Assembly: GCF_041428715.1 (NCBI RefSeq)
Contig: NZ_CP155572.1
From: Sporomusa malonica
Lineage (GTDB): Bacteria > Bacillota > Negativicutes > Sporomusales > Sporomusaceae
DNA: 64,000 nt
Direction: 5' to 3' (one strand)
The translations under genes and the position numbers were made by a program. Positions within the stretch are counted from its first letter, which is position 1, and each line of letters starts with the position of its first letter. The notes below the pieces were generated by a model that saw only the letters and a program-made list of their open reading frames with translations, was not told the DNA's origin and did not search any database. Below, piece after piece: positions 51,600-60,160 of this stretch.

Positions 51600-52594
51600 G
51601 TGTACTGTGGTTTATTCTGCTCACGGTTCTCTTTATCGGGTTTTTCTTTCTGGAGGGGTTTGATTACGGTGTGGGGATCCTGCTTCCGTTTTTAGGGAAA
51701 AATGATACTGAACGCCGGGTCATTATTAATACGGTCGGTCCGGTATGGGACGGGAATGAGGTGTGGATGATTACCGCCGGAGGCGCTATGTTTGCCGCTT
51801 TCCCGCATGTATATGCCACCTTGTTCAGTGGTTTCTATCTGGCGCTGTTCCTGATGTTGATTGCACTGATTGGGCGGGGAGTCGCTTTTGAATTCAGAAG
51901 TAAAGACGAAAACCCGGCATGGCGATCGACCGGTGATTTTATGATATTTTTTGGCAGTGCCATACCGGCTCTGCTTTGGGGCGTGGCAGTGACCAATCTG
52001 ATTCAGGGTGTACCTATTAATGCCAAGATGCAGTATGTCGGCACTTTCTTTGATTTGCTAAGTCCATATACATTGGTAGGTGGTATTGCCTTCTTCCTGG
52101 TATTTACTTTTCATGGCGCACTATATCTGACACTCAAGACTGAGGGTGATATGGTGGAACGGGCCAGGAATGCGGCGGTAAAGACTGGGGTTTTAGCAGC
52201 GGTTTTTTGCCTGACGCTTGTCGGTATGACCTATACCAACACTGATTTGTTTACTAGTATGGGCGCAGGTATTAGTCTGTGGGGTGCAGTGGTCATGTTT
52301 GTCGGTGCTTATGGCGCGGTATATGTCAAACGCTATGGACTAGGTTTTATTTTAAGCAGTTTGACTGTGGCTCTGACGACAATCGCCTTCTTCTGGGGGC
52401 TGTTCCCCCGTCTCATGGTTTCAAGTCTTAACCCAGCCTGGAGTTTGACTATCGTCAACTCATCTTCTTCGCACTATACTCTGACGATCATGACCATTGC
52501 TGCCTTGGCCTTAGTGCCGGTAGTACTGGTGTATCAGGGATGGGTCTATTGGACGTTCCGCAAACGGGTAAATGCCAAAGAACTGGAGTATTAA
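51590..52594 (+). CDS. cydB: Cytochrome bd oxidase subunit II
   Basis: A 334-residue CydB. FFFLEGFDYGVGILLPFLG at the N-terminus and GPVWDGNEVWMITAGGAMFAAFP are diagnostic, with eight or nine helices. No cydX-like small subunit gene is visible downstream. The maturation ABC transporter genes cydDC lie 7.6 kb further right, beyond the unknown module. Confidence 0.95.
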   Translation: MDLSVLWFILLTVLFIGFFFLEGFDYGVGILLPFLGKNDTERRVIINTVGPVWDGNEVWMITAGGAMFAAFPHVYATLFSGFYLALFLMLIALIGRGVAFEFRSKDENPAWRSTGDFMIFFGSAIPALLWGVAVTNLIQGVPINAKMQYVGTFFDLLSPYTLVGGIAFFLVFTFHGALYLTLKTEGDMVERARNAAVKTGVLAAVFCLTLVGMTYTNTDLFTSMGAGISLWGAVVMFVGAYGAVYVKRYGLGFILSSLTVALTTIAFFWGLFPRLMVSSLNPAWSLTIVNSSSSHYTLTIMTIAALALVPVVLVYQGWVYWTFRKRVNAKELEY

Positions 52595-52672
52595 CAGGGG
52601 AAGGAATAAAGAAAGCACGGCTTGCGCCGAGCCGTTGGCGACAGCGGAAGTCGATGCTGCCTTATCCAGACG

Positions 52673-52687
52673 GAAAGTTATACTTTC
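52673..52687 (+). promoter_or_regulatory. Palindrome upstream of the unknown module
   Basis: GAAAGTTATACTTTC is a perfect 6-3-6 inverted repeat in the 134-bp gap between cydB and the WD40 gene, 42 bp before its start. A GC-rich hairpin (CGGCT, 7 bases, AGCCG) lies upstream at 52619. The palindrome may be an operator for the module. Confidence 0.45.
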
Positions 52688-52728
52688 TAACAGGACAAAC
52701 GAAAGACGATGTATAAGGTGGTGAAATA

Positions 52729-54837
52729 ATGGCGCTTCGTGATGATGACAAAGATTTTTTACGGCAGCTAGCTTGGATTTATCCTAGTGACTATATGGCA
52801 GAACTCAAAGAGTTGGTCGAGGCTGTCGTTAAAGAACAGTTGGCTGCAGGCGAGCGCCAAAATATCCGCGACATTGTCTGGGGTATCATGAATAAAAGTC
52901 GGTCTGGGGCGAGTGATGCTTCGCCTGACCAAGATAGCGCCAGTGACCAAGCGGCTCAAGCGGAAGCTGACCGGGAAGTGCGGGAAAAAGTGCTGTCAGC
53001 GCTTAGTGCCGGTAAGCCGCATATCCCCGCCGGAATGGGGCCTGAGGGTATTGGGCCGCTCATCGAAACACTTGCTGCTGACGTGGGCGCAGCCGCCTGT
53101 GCCAGGACGGCGCTTAGTTCTTTAACTGATAGCGGTGCTATAGATGCTTTTTGCAGTGAGTGGGCTAAGAGCCGGTGTCCTGAGCTGGAAGAAATATTAC
53201 TTGAAGCTGGGTATCTGGCTTCACAGCCACTGGGCATCAGGTTGTCAACTGTATTGAAAACAGGTGCAGACAGGGTTATGTTAGACGATGGGCCGGAACT
53301 TGTGCCTGAGTTGCTAATCGCTGTTGATGATTCTGACCGGATTATTGCCGGACGTGCCAGACGGTTGCTCTTAACGTTAACTGACAGGCAAGCCATTGAC
53401 GCTGTATGTGAAATCGTATTGGCTGAGGCTGATAATGAACGATTGAAATCATGGGCTGTTATTGCACGCTACGCTCCATCTAATGACAGCCGGGCTGCCT
53501 TTTTCTACGCAGCGACCGGACAATGGGATAAGTATTATGCACTTGACTGGCAGGAAGCACGGCCGCTCTTGGCTAAAGGCTACAAGGAAGCTGGATCTGC
53601 TGAGAGGCAGCGTTTTCTGGAGGTTGTTCGCAAAGATGGTCAAAGCCTGCTGCTAGCCGGACTGCTCTTAGAGAACAGTGGTCATGACGAATATGAGGAA
53701 ATTACTACGAAAGATTGGGAGACCATGCTTGAGCTGCTGGTTAGTCAGCAGCGATGGCCTGAGTTATATCGCCTTGCCTTTCGCGCGCCGGTAAACTGGG
53801 CAGCCGAGATTACGCTAATGCTGCAAAGTGCAGGCTGGCAACCGCGGGCATGGGAACGCCCGGGGTGGGAGAAAACCCTGGCTGTATGTCCTCAAAATGG
53901 ACGAGAGGCTTTTGTTCCTGACGGTAGGGAAATGGCTTTACTGGAGTTCGCGCTGACAGATACCGTTATTGAGTGTGCGGCATTTCATCCTAATGGGCGG
54001 ATTGTGGCGGGCGGAGGTCGGGATGGCCGGCTGAGATTATGGCAGATCGGCAGCCGTCATGTATGGCGAACGGTAGATATTCATGCTGATGCCATTACGG
54101 CAATCGCCTTTACGCCTGACGGGCGCTATTTGGCAACTGCTGGACGGGAAGGAAAAGCACATACTTGGCGGCTGCCTGAGGTAAAATGGGTTAACAGTGT
54201 AAACGGTCAGCCAGGGATGGTAACTGCGCTGGAGGCTGACTACAGTGGTCAACTACTGGCAGCTGCTTGTGCCGGTGGCGCGGCAGCTGCCAGGGTTTGG
54301 GGCTGGGATGGTGCGTATATGGTCAATCAGGGGCAGTATCCGGGCAGTGTTTTTGGTGCAGCTGCTGTCAATGCCCAGCTGCGGGTGGCAGTTGGTGGTG
54401 GGCGGGACGGAAAGATCAGGGTATATGCGCTAACAGGCAGTAAATGCGGCAACCGGTCTTGGGCGGCCCACATCGGCGCAGTGGAGTCCTTGAAGCTGAG
54501 CGGAGATGGCAGAATAGCCGTAAGTACGGGCGCGGACGGCATGTTAAGGGTATGGCAGCCTGAGTGCGGCCAATTATTATGGAGTATGCCAGAGTCGGGC
54601 AGGCTGCTGGCAGTCAGCTATGATGGCTCGACAGCGGCAGTAAGCAAACCAGAAGACGGGATTATTGCCATTAAACAAATACGCATGATAAAGCCGCTGG
54701 CCCGTGCTACTCATGCAGATTGGCGACAGGCCCAAGAGCTAATGGCAGTGCCGGATCTTGTGCCGGCGGTCGGGCAGGCGGTGACGTTTTTACATACTCT
54801 GTTGGCCGGGAAATTCCGGTATGACATTATGCTCTAG
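52729..54837 (+). CDS. HEAT-like/WD40 repeat protein of the unknown module
   Basis: A 702-residue soluble protein. Residues 1-70 are a helical N-terminal domain (DKDFLRQLAWIYPSDYMAEL), followed by an acidic linker. Residues 100-330 look like helical repeats, with LIAVDDSDRIIAGRARRLLL. Residues 405-690 are WD40-type blades: FHPNGRIVAGGGRDGRLRLW, FTPDGRYLATAGREGKAHTW and LSGDGRIAVSTGADGMLRVW. The protein ends in LLAGKFRYDIML. No catalytic motif was seen. It is probably a scaffold or sensor for the ATPases encoded after it. ATG after AAGGTGGTGA. Confidence 0.85.
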   Translation: MALRDDDKDFLRQLAWIYPSDYMAELKELVEAVVKEQLAAGERQNIRDIVWGIMNKSRSGASDASPDQDSASDQAAQAEADREVREKVLSALSAGKPHIPAGMGPEGIGPLIETLAADVGAAACARTALSSLTDSGAIDAFCSEWAKSRCPELEEILLEAGYLASQPLGIRLSTVLKTGADRVMLDDGPELVPELLIAVDDSDRIIAGRARRLLLTLTDRQAIDAVCEIVLAEADNERLKSWAVIARYAPSNDSRAAFFYAATGQWDKYYALDWQEARPLLAKGYKEAGSAERQRFLEVVRKDGQSLLLAGLLLENSGHDEYEEITTKDWETMLELLVSQQRWPELYRLAFRAPVNWAAEITLMLQSAGWQPRAWERPGWEKTLAVCPQNGREAFVPDGREMALLEFALTDTVIECAAFHPNGRIVAGGGRDGRLRLWQIGSRHVWRTVDIHADAITAIAFTPDGRYLATAGREGKAHTWRLPEVKWVNSVNGQPGMVTALEADYSGQLLAAACAGGAAAARVWGWDGAYMVNQGQYPGSVFGAAAVNAQLRVAVGGGRDGKIRVYALTGSKCGNRSWAAHIGAVESLKLSGDGRIAVSTGADGMLRVWQPECGQLLWSMPESGRLLAVSYDGSTAAVSKPEDGIIAIKQIRMIKPLARATHADWRQAQELMAVPDLVPAVGQAVTFLHTLLAGKFRYDIML

Positions 54838-54855
54838 TCATAGGGAGGGGATCGG

Positions 54856-56181
54856 GTGGCTGGACGGTTGGTAATTGATTTTGGCAATGCATATACGGTA
54901 GCTGCCTATTGGCGGCAAGTGTCCCGGCAGGCTGAGACGCTCTATGTGCCTGGGGTTATGCGGCCGATACGCACAAGCACTGACCGTAATGGCAAGGCTG
55001 TATATGCAGCTCCCGCTCTGATCCTGTATGGGGGAGCGGCTGAGGAATATTTGATCGGGCAGGAGGTTGCCGAGAATTTGAGCGGCCTGACAGATGACCG
55101 GAAGATATTTAGTAATCTAAAGCTAGATATTATTACCGGTAAACGGGTGTACAGTGCGGCCGGCGGCCGGCGGCTCTCTGGTCAAGAGATAGCCAGAGAC
55201 TATATAGCTGCGGTCATCAGCCGGGCCGGTCAAGCTCTTGGCTTAGGTAGTGAAGCTGTCATTACCTTTACTGTGCCGGTGGCAGCCTGTATGGATGAGG
55301 CTGTCTGGCAGCGGTATCGCAGCTGGCTGGCAGGTGCTGTCAGGCAGGCTGGTTTTACCCGGATGGAGCTGGTAGAGCACCCTTGGGCAGCTGCCTGGGG
55401 GGCAGGTATGCGAATAAAGCCGGAGGACCGATATCTTGTACTGGATCTAGATGCTGGTATTGTAGAAGCAGCTGTTGTTCAAGCAGGTCATAGTTTAGGC
55501 TGCGATGAGCGGCAGCTACGGGTTTTAAGTCATGTCCGCGAGTGGCTAATGGGGCCAACGGTTGGGCAAGCGAGTGATAATGAGTGCGCCAATCAGTTAG
55601 AAACGATACTGCAGCAGACACTCCGCCAGGCGGCCAGGCTGGGATATGCCGGGGATGATTTGGCCGGGGTCATTGTGACCGGGGACGGTGGTCAACAGCT
55701 GCCGTTCAAGCAAGGTATACATGATTTCTTTGTAGGAATTCCTATTTATGATAAACGTTTACTTGATGCCGCCGCCTGTGGCGCTGCAGCGTTAACTGCA
55801 GGCTTTGATGCCTGTGGTTATATCAGGCACAACTATGGGCTGCGCTATTTAGATCAGGACCACTATCAATACCGGCTGTTGACGGTGAGCGGAACTTTTT
55901 ATCCTAGTGATGGCCCTGTTGCTGAGCTGACTATTAGGGCCGGTTATGAAGGACAGCAGGAGTATGCATTGTTTATTTACCGCCTGGAGCAGGGCGGCAG
56001 TCATTGTATTAATGAAGATAGTCCGCTCATTATAACGACAGGTGCTCCGGCCAGCTCTGGTCAGGCGGCTATTCAAGCCAGTATCAGCATTGATGGAGCC
56101 GGGCAGCTGGTAGTAACGGCTTACGAGGTTGGCAGCAAGCAGATACTTGTTAACAACGCACCGGCAGCCAAGCTTATGTAG
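54856..56181 (+). CDS. Hsp70/actin-fold ATPase of the unknown module
   Basis: A 441-residue protein. The actin-fold motifs are LVIDFGNAYTVAAYW (phosphate 1), YLVLDLDAGIVEAAVV (phosphate 2, where the usual GGGT is altered to DAGI) and AGVIVTGDGGQQLPF (adenosine). After residue 330 comes a beta-rich part (LTVSGTFYPSDGPVAELTIR) in place of a standard substrate-binding domain. It is therefore Hsp70-like but not DnaK, with a probably altered ATPase. GTG start after GGGAGGGG, 18 bp after the WD40 gene. Confidence 0.85.
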   Translation: MAGRLVIDFGNAYTVAAYWRQVSRQAETLYVPGVMRPIRTSTDRNGKAVYAAPALILYGGAAEEYLIGQEVAENLSGLTDDRKIFSNLKLDIITGKRVYSAAGGRRLSGQEIARDYIAAVISRAGQALGLGSEAVITFTVPVAACMDEAVWQRYRSWLAGAVRQAGFTRMELVEHPWAAAWGAGMRIKPEDRYLVLDLDAGIVEAAVVQAGHSLGCDERQLRVLSHVREWLMGPTVGQASDNECANQLETILQQTLRQAARLGYAGDDLAGVIVTGDGGQQLPFKQGIHDFFVGIPIYDKRLLDAAACGAAALTAGFDACGYIRHNYGLRYLDQDHYQYRLLTVSGTFYPSDGPVAELTIRAGYEGQQEYALFIYRLEQGGSHCINEDSPLIITTGAPASSGQAAIQASISIDGAGQLVVTAYEVGSKQILVNNAPAAKLM

Positions 56182-56195
56182 AGGAGGGAATAACA

Positions 56196-56576
56196 ATGTC
56201 GCATTTTACTCAGGTAGCCACTAAGATTGCCAATAAAGAATTATTGCTGACCTGTCTTAAAGAGTTAGGCTATGAGATTGAGGAAAAAGTGTCAATCAGA
56301 GGGTACCGCGGCCAGGAAACGCCAGTTGATATTGCTGTGCGCATGCGGCAGGGATATGATATTGGTTTTACACTAGGTGCTGACGGGACATATAGCTTTG
56401 TGGCTGACTGGTTTGGGGTGCAGGGTGTGAGTGAGCAGCAGTTTACTACCAAAGTTCAGCAGCAGTACGCCCTGGGGACAGTGATGGAACAGGTTAATCG
56501 CCAGGGATTTAATGTTGTCGAGCAGCAGCGGGATCAGGACGGCCAAATCAGACTAATCGTAAGACGTTGGGTGTGA
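56196..56576 (+). CDS. DUF1257 (Ycf35-like) protein
   Basis: A 126-residue protein that matches the plastid and cyanobacterial Ycf35 family from end to end: MSHFTQVATKI, IRGYRGQE, YDIGFTLGADGTYSFVADW, GFNVVEQQ and a terminal RLIVRRW. Its function is unknown in all lineages. GAGGAGGG precedes the ATG, 14 bp after the Hsp70-like gene. The AAA+ gene follows. Confidence 0.92.
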   Translation: MSHFTQVATKIANKELLLTCLKELGYEIEEKVSIRGYRGQETPVDIAVRMRQGYDIGFTLGADGTYSFVADWFGVQGVSEQQFTTKVQQQYALGTVMEQVNRQGFNVVEQQRDQDGQIRLIVRRWV

Positions 56577-56602
56577 GATGGCAGAATGAAGGAGGTAAGG
56601 GA

Positions 56603-58150
56603 ATGGATAATTTTGCCGAGCAATTTGATACATATATAAGAGCGCGTGTCACACTTGTTGTTATTGTGACACCTGAGGAACAGCGGGCTATTGAACATGT
56701 CAAGACGGTGTGTGAGCAGAAAAACCGTACTTGTCTGTCATGGGATGTTGCTGACGGGTTTGTTGTATTGGCTGGGAGGACTTCCCTGGATTTAAAATGC
56801 CGGGACCCGCTGGTGGCGCTTGATCTAATGGAAAAGACAGGGATGGATAATACCGGAGCTATCTTTGTCTGTAAGGATTTTCACGACTTTTGGACCAACC
56901 CGCCTGTCAGGCGCAAACTTAGAAGCGTAGTACAACGCCTGACCCAAACCCGGACCTCTATTGTGATTACAACCCCTACCGGCCAAATTCCCGATGAATT
57001 GCAGGATGAGGCTGTGGTTATCCACCTGCGGCGTCCGAACGGAGAAGAACTTGACAATGTACTAGACGGTCTGTTAAAAGGTGCCAATGTTAAAATGAAC
57101 CTGACAGAAACCGGACGGGAAAAGGTTGTCCAGGCCGCAATGGGGATGACAGCCGGTCAGGCCCGGCGGGTATTTTCTAAAGCGATTGTTACCTGTGGCT
57201 GCTTGGATGACCGCAGTATCTCCCTGATTACTGAAGAAAAGGCTCAGCTGGTACGTCAAAGTGAAGCGCTTGAGTTCCTGAGCACTACTGAGACAGCCGA
57301 AAGCGTTGGCGGCCTGGGTGTCTTAAAAGACTGGCTCCGGCTTAGGGAAAAAGCCTTTACCAAAGATGCCCGCGATTATGGTCTGCCTGCACCTAAAGGG
57401 ATTGCCATGGTCGGTATCCCTGGAACAGGCAAGAGCTTAACCGCGAAAATGATCAGTGGCCTGTGGCAGTTGCCGCTTTTAAGATTGGATGTCGGCGCTT
57501 TGTTTGGCTCCTATGTCGGCGAGTCGGAAGACAGAACCCGCCGGGCACTGCACATTGCCGAGACGATTGCCCCCTGCATTTTGTGGGTTGATGAAATTGA
57601 AAAAGCATTTGCCTTCGGTTCTGGCGATGCCGGTACCAGTCAGCGTGTGTTTGCCACCCTTCTAACCTGGATGCAGGATAAAAAAGCGCCCTGCTTTGTT
57701 GTCGCTACTGCCAACAACATTGCCGCCTTGCCGCCTGAACTTATGCGCAAAGGCCGGTTTGATGAAATCTTCTTTCTTGACTTACCCCATATGGCTGAGC
57801 GCCGCGAAATCTTTGTCACTCATCTCAAACGCCGTAACCGTTCGCCGCGCGAATTTGATATCAAGCGCCTGATAAAAGAGTCGGACGGCTATGTCGGGGC
57901 TGAGATTGAACAGGCTATTATTGATGCCATGTACCTTGCCTTTAGTGATAATATGCGCGAAATCACCACTGAGGATATTGTGTTGTCGTTAAAACGCCAA
58001 GTACCGCTATCAGTTTCCCAGCGGGAAAATATTCAGTACCTTCGGCAGTGGCTGCAAGAAGGCCGCGCCCAGTCGGCCTCCTATCCGGGTGAATTTGCTG
58101 GCGAACCAGGTTCCGGTCAGGTACTCTTAGAAATTGAGGAGCAGGACTAA
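56603..58150 (+). CDS. Ycf46-type AAA+ ATPase
   Basis: A 515-residue protein. Residues 1-200 are the Ycf46 N-terminal domain (VTLVVIVTPEEQRAIEHV, FVCKDFHDFW, VVIHLRRPN). The AAA+ domain has Walker A GIPGTGKSLTAK, Walker B CILWVDEIEKAF, a sensor-1 region VVATANNIAALPPELMRKGR with an arginine finger, and DGYVGAEIEQAIIDA as lid. The fold suggests remodelling of a protein substrate. ATG 56603 has AAGGAGG upstream. Plastid and cyanobacterial homologues are uncharacterised. Confidence 0.92.
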   Translation: MDNFAEQFDTYIRARVTLVVIVTPEEQRAIEHVKTVCEQKNRTCLSWDVADGFVVLAGRTSLDLKCRDPLVALDLMEKTGMDNTGAIFVCKDFHDFWTNPPVRRKLRSVVQRLTQTRTSIVITTPTGQIPDELQDEAVVIHLRRPNGEELDNVLDGLLKGANVKMNLTETGREKVVQAAMGMTAGQARRVFSKAIVTCGCLDDRSISLITEEKAQLVRQSEALEFLSTTETAESVGGLGVLKDWLRLREKAFTKDARDYGLPAPKGIAMVGIPGTGKSLTAKMISGLWQLPLLRLDVGALFGSYVGESEDRTRRALHIAETIAPCILWVDEIEKAFAFGSGDAGTSQRVFATLLTWMQDKKAPCFVVATANNIAALPPELMRKGRFDEIFFLDLPHMAERREIFVTHLKRRNRSPREFDIKRLIKESDGYVGAEIEQAIIDAMYLAFSDNMREITTEDIVLSLKRQVPLSVSQRENIQYLRQWLQEGRAQSASYPGEFAGEPGSGQVLLEIEEQD

Positions 58151-58170
58151 AGCGGAAAGGGCGGGAGAAG

Positions 58171-58371
58171 ATGGATAAAGAGGAACTGGAGATTACCATT
58201 GATGCGAGCGGCAATGTCAGTATCAAAGTGGTTGGCGCCAAAGGCGGCAAATGTCTGGATATTACCAAGCCGATCGAAGATGCGCTCGGCGAAGTTAAGG
58301 TACGTGACATGACGCCCGAGTACTACGAACAGCCGGCTGATCCTGCGAAAATCAGAGACAACCGGCGATGA
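58171..58371 (+). CDS. DUF2997 small protein
   Basis: A 66-residue protein of the DUF2997 family. ELEITIDASGNVSIKVVG is followed by GAKGGKCLDITKPIEDALG, in which the single Cys (about residue 28) sits after a Gly-rich turn, as in cyanobacterial relatives. The C-terminus is charged and probably unstructured. Its stop overlaps the start of the radical-SAM gene by 4 bp, suggesting a substrate-enzyme or carrier-enzyme pair. Confidence 0.88.
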   Translation: MDKEELEITIDASGNVSIKVVGAKGGKCLDITKPIEDALGEVKVRDMTPEYYEQPADPAKIRDNRR

Positions 58372-58952
58372 ACGTCCAGGGAAAAAATAGGCAGGGCGGC
58401 CTGATTAACATGGCCGCCTTTTTACCTAAATCTGTTGTAAATGGTCCTGGTCTTCGTGCCGTAGTCTGGGTTCAGGGCTGTCCCCGGCGCTGCCAGGGCT
58501 GCTTTAACCAGGACATGCTTGAGTTTAAGGACAACCAGGTAGTCTCTGCAGAGGAACTGGCCAGCAGTATTCTGGCTATCCAGGGGATTAATGGCGTCAC
58601 TTTCTCCGGGGGCGAACCATTTGCTCAAGCCGACTCCATCGCTGAGCTGGCTGAGTACTTAGCTATACAGGGGTTAACGATAACCATTTTTACAGGTTAT
58701 ACCTATCAGGAACTTAAGGCTGCGGCTAACCCCGGCTGGAATAGGCTGCTTGCAGTTGCTGACTTGCTGGTCGCCGGGCCGTATGTTAAAGAGCGTCCTT
58801 CGAACGAGTATCTCTTAGGATCGGCTAACCAAGAACTTATTTTTCTTACCGACAGACTGCGAGAGCATCCGGATTTTACAAAAAATGCTGGTCATGCACG
58901 GGAGTTTAGTATTGATGCTGCAGGCAATATTGTTATATCAGGTCTTGGATGA
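58368..58952 (+). CDS. Small radical-SAM enzyme (NrdG-type activase family)
   Basis: A 194-residue protein with VVWVQGCPRRCQGCFNQDML, giving the CX3CX2C cluster motif. FSGGEPFAQ is the SAM-binding glycine loop. It has the size and layout of anaerobic ribonucleotide reductase activases, but no nrdD or other glycyl-radical enzyme is adjacent. Related small activases occur beside DUF2997 and DUF1257 genes in other bacteria, as I recall. Its substrate is unknown. ATG 58368 is coupled to the DUF2997 stop; ATG 58410 is the alternative. Confidence 0.88.
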   Translation: MNVQGKNRQGGLINMAAFLPKSVVNGPGLRAVVWVQGCPRRCQGCFNQDMLEFKDNQVVSAEELASSILAIQGINGVTFSGGEPFAQADSIAELAEYLAIQGLTITIFTGYTYQELKAAANPGWNRLLAVADLLVAGPYVKERPSNEYLLGSANQELIFLTDRLREHPDFTKNAGHAREFSIDAAGNIVISGLG

Positions 58953-59103
58953 TGAGGTAATACAAATTATTTCCTGGCATTAAAGTGCCAGGCTTTACTT
59001 TTTTATGATAATATTAGATAATGAGGGATACTATACTGGCGTAAATTTTGTGTTTACACATATGTTTATTAGTGGAAGGCGTGGTAGTGTGAGGTGTGGC
59101 TGT

Positions 59104-59643
59104 GTGCTTCAAGGGGAAAAGGTCTGCATGCGGACTGTGCGGGAGTGTGACCTTGAATTAATTTATAGGTTAATGACAGACGTATCAGAAAAAGGCGAGT
59201 ATTGGCTGATTGATATTCCGGCTGAGCCTGCATTTCGCCGTGGTTTTTCTGAAAGAGGGTTTTGGCATGAGAATTTTGGCCGGATGCTGATTACCGATAA
59301 AGAACAAGAGGGTAGAATTGTCGGCGAGATTATCTATTATAGAAATGCTGATTACCGAGCCGGGTATGAGGTCGGCTATCAGATTTTTAAACGTGAAGAT
59401 AGAGGAAGAGGCTATATGTCTGAGTCATTGGCGCTGTTTTCGGCATTTTTATTTGAGTCAAAGCCTATCCCCAGACTGCAGCTTACCGTGGTTGCCGGTA
59501 ATGAGGCCAGCCGTAAGGTGGCTGAGAAGTGTGGCTACCGTTATGAAGGAACCTTGAGAAAAGCCGCGTTTCATGCCGGTAAATATGTTGACCTGGAGCT
59601 GCTGGGCCTTGTTAGAGGGGAGTGCCTCCCGCTTCAACTGTAG
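59104..59643 (+). CDS. GNAT-family N-acetyltransferase (RimJ/RimL type)
   Basis: About 179 residues of a Gcn5-related acetyltransferase. VCMRTVRECDLELIYRLM is the usual RimL-type start, VGYQIFKREDRGRGYMSES is the acetyl-CoA-binding region (R-x-x-G-x-A like, RGRGYM), and NEASRKVAEKCGYRYEGTLR the C-terminal signature. GTG 59104 is chosen with GAGGTG 7 bases upstream; the longer frame from 59005 adds residues foreign to the family. The substrate is unknown. Confidence 0.82.
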   Translation: MLQGEKVCMRTVRECDLELIYRLMTDVSEKGEYWLIDIPAEPAFRRGFSERGFWHENFGRMLITDKEQEGRIVGEIIYYRNADYRAGYEVGYQIFKREDRGRGYMSESLALFSAFLFESKPIPRLQLTVVAGNEASRKVAEKCGYRYEGTLRKAAFHAGKYVDLELLGLVRGECLPLQL

Positions 59644-59699
59644 CATAGGCATGAAAAGACAGAGCTGGTGACATACTACTCCTAAAAGGGGTGGTCACA

Positions 59700-59897
59700 G
59701 TGAAAGCGACAAGGGCTGAAGAAATAATGAAGTCGGCTGATATTATTGGCGTAAAGTACCGCAATAATTATGTTTGGATTGAAGATGTGGATAAAGGCCG
59801 GAATACTGCTCATGTAACTTACCTTGAGAAACGTAATACACTTCACGTAGATATTGATCAACTGGAAGAAACAGGCCCGGTAACACACTTACATTAG
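59700..59897 (+). CDS. sspH: H-type small acid-soluble spore protein
   Basis: A 65-residue protein matching SspH: KATRAEEIMKSADIIGVKY, then NYVWIEDVDKGRNTAHVTYL and a final VDIDQLEET. It is made in the forespore and its presence shows the organism belongs to a sporulating lineage. GTG 59700 is chosen with AAGGGG 8 bases upstream. The surrounding genes are not sporulation genes. Confidence 0.88.
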   Translation: MKATRAEEIMKSADIIGVKYRNNYVWIEDVDKGRNTAHVTYLEKRNTLHVDIDQLEETGPVTHLH

Positions 59898-59901
59898 AGA
59901 T

Positions 59902-59990
59902 AAAAAGCGAGATTGCTATGCTGCTGCTTACAATGACTGTGGATCAAGTTCTTTGTCATTGTGAAGGTTTGTGAAGCAATCTCGCTTTTT
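59902..59990 (+). terminator. Long branched terminator after sspH
   Basis: Outer arms AAAAAGCGAGATTGCT and AGCAATCTCGCTTTTT pair perfectly. An inner ACAATGAC/GTCATTGT pair gives a second stem. The outer stem ends in T5, right after sspH. Confidence 0.85.
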
Positions 59991-60108
59991 GCCTTAGTGT
60001 ATTGGGGATTTGGTTCTAGGATTTATCTGGGAATAAGTTGGAAACCAGCAGGAATATGCTGCGCGCTGTAGTATATAGTTGTCAGAGGTATCTTTCTTCG
60101 TTAACAAC

Positions 60109-60140
60109 GAAAACCGCCATACTAAGGCGGTTTTCTCTTT
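60109..60140 (+). terminator. Terminator or attenuator just before cydD
   Basis: A perfect 10-bp stem GAAAACCGCC/GGCGGTTTTC with a 7-base loop ends 26 bp before the cydD start codon. There is too little room for a promoter after it, so cydD transcription must pass through it, which suggests attenuation. Confidence 0.75.
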
Positions 60141-60160
60141 ACACTAGATGTAGGTGATGT

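Noticed and set aside
58368..58952. Anaerobic ribonucleotide reductase activase nrdG
   Set aside because: No nrdD lies nearby and the DUF2997/DUF1257 context points to another activase subfamily.
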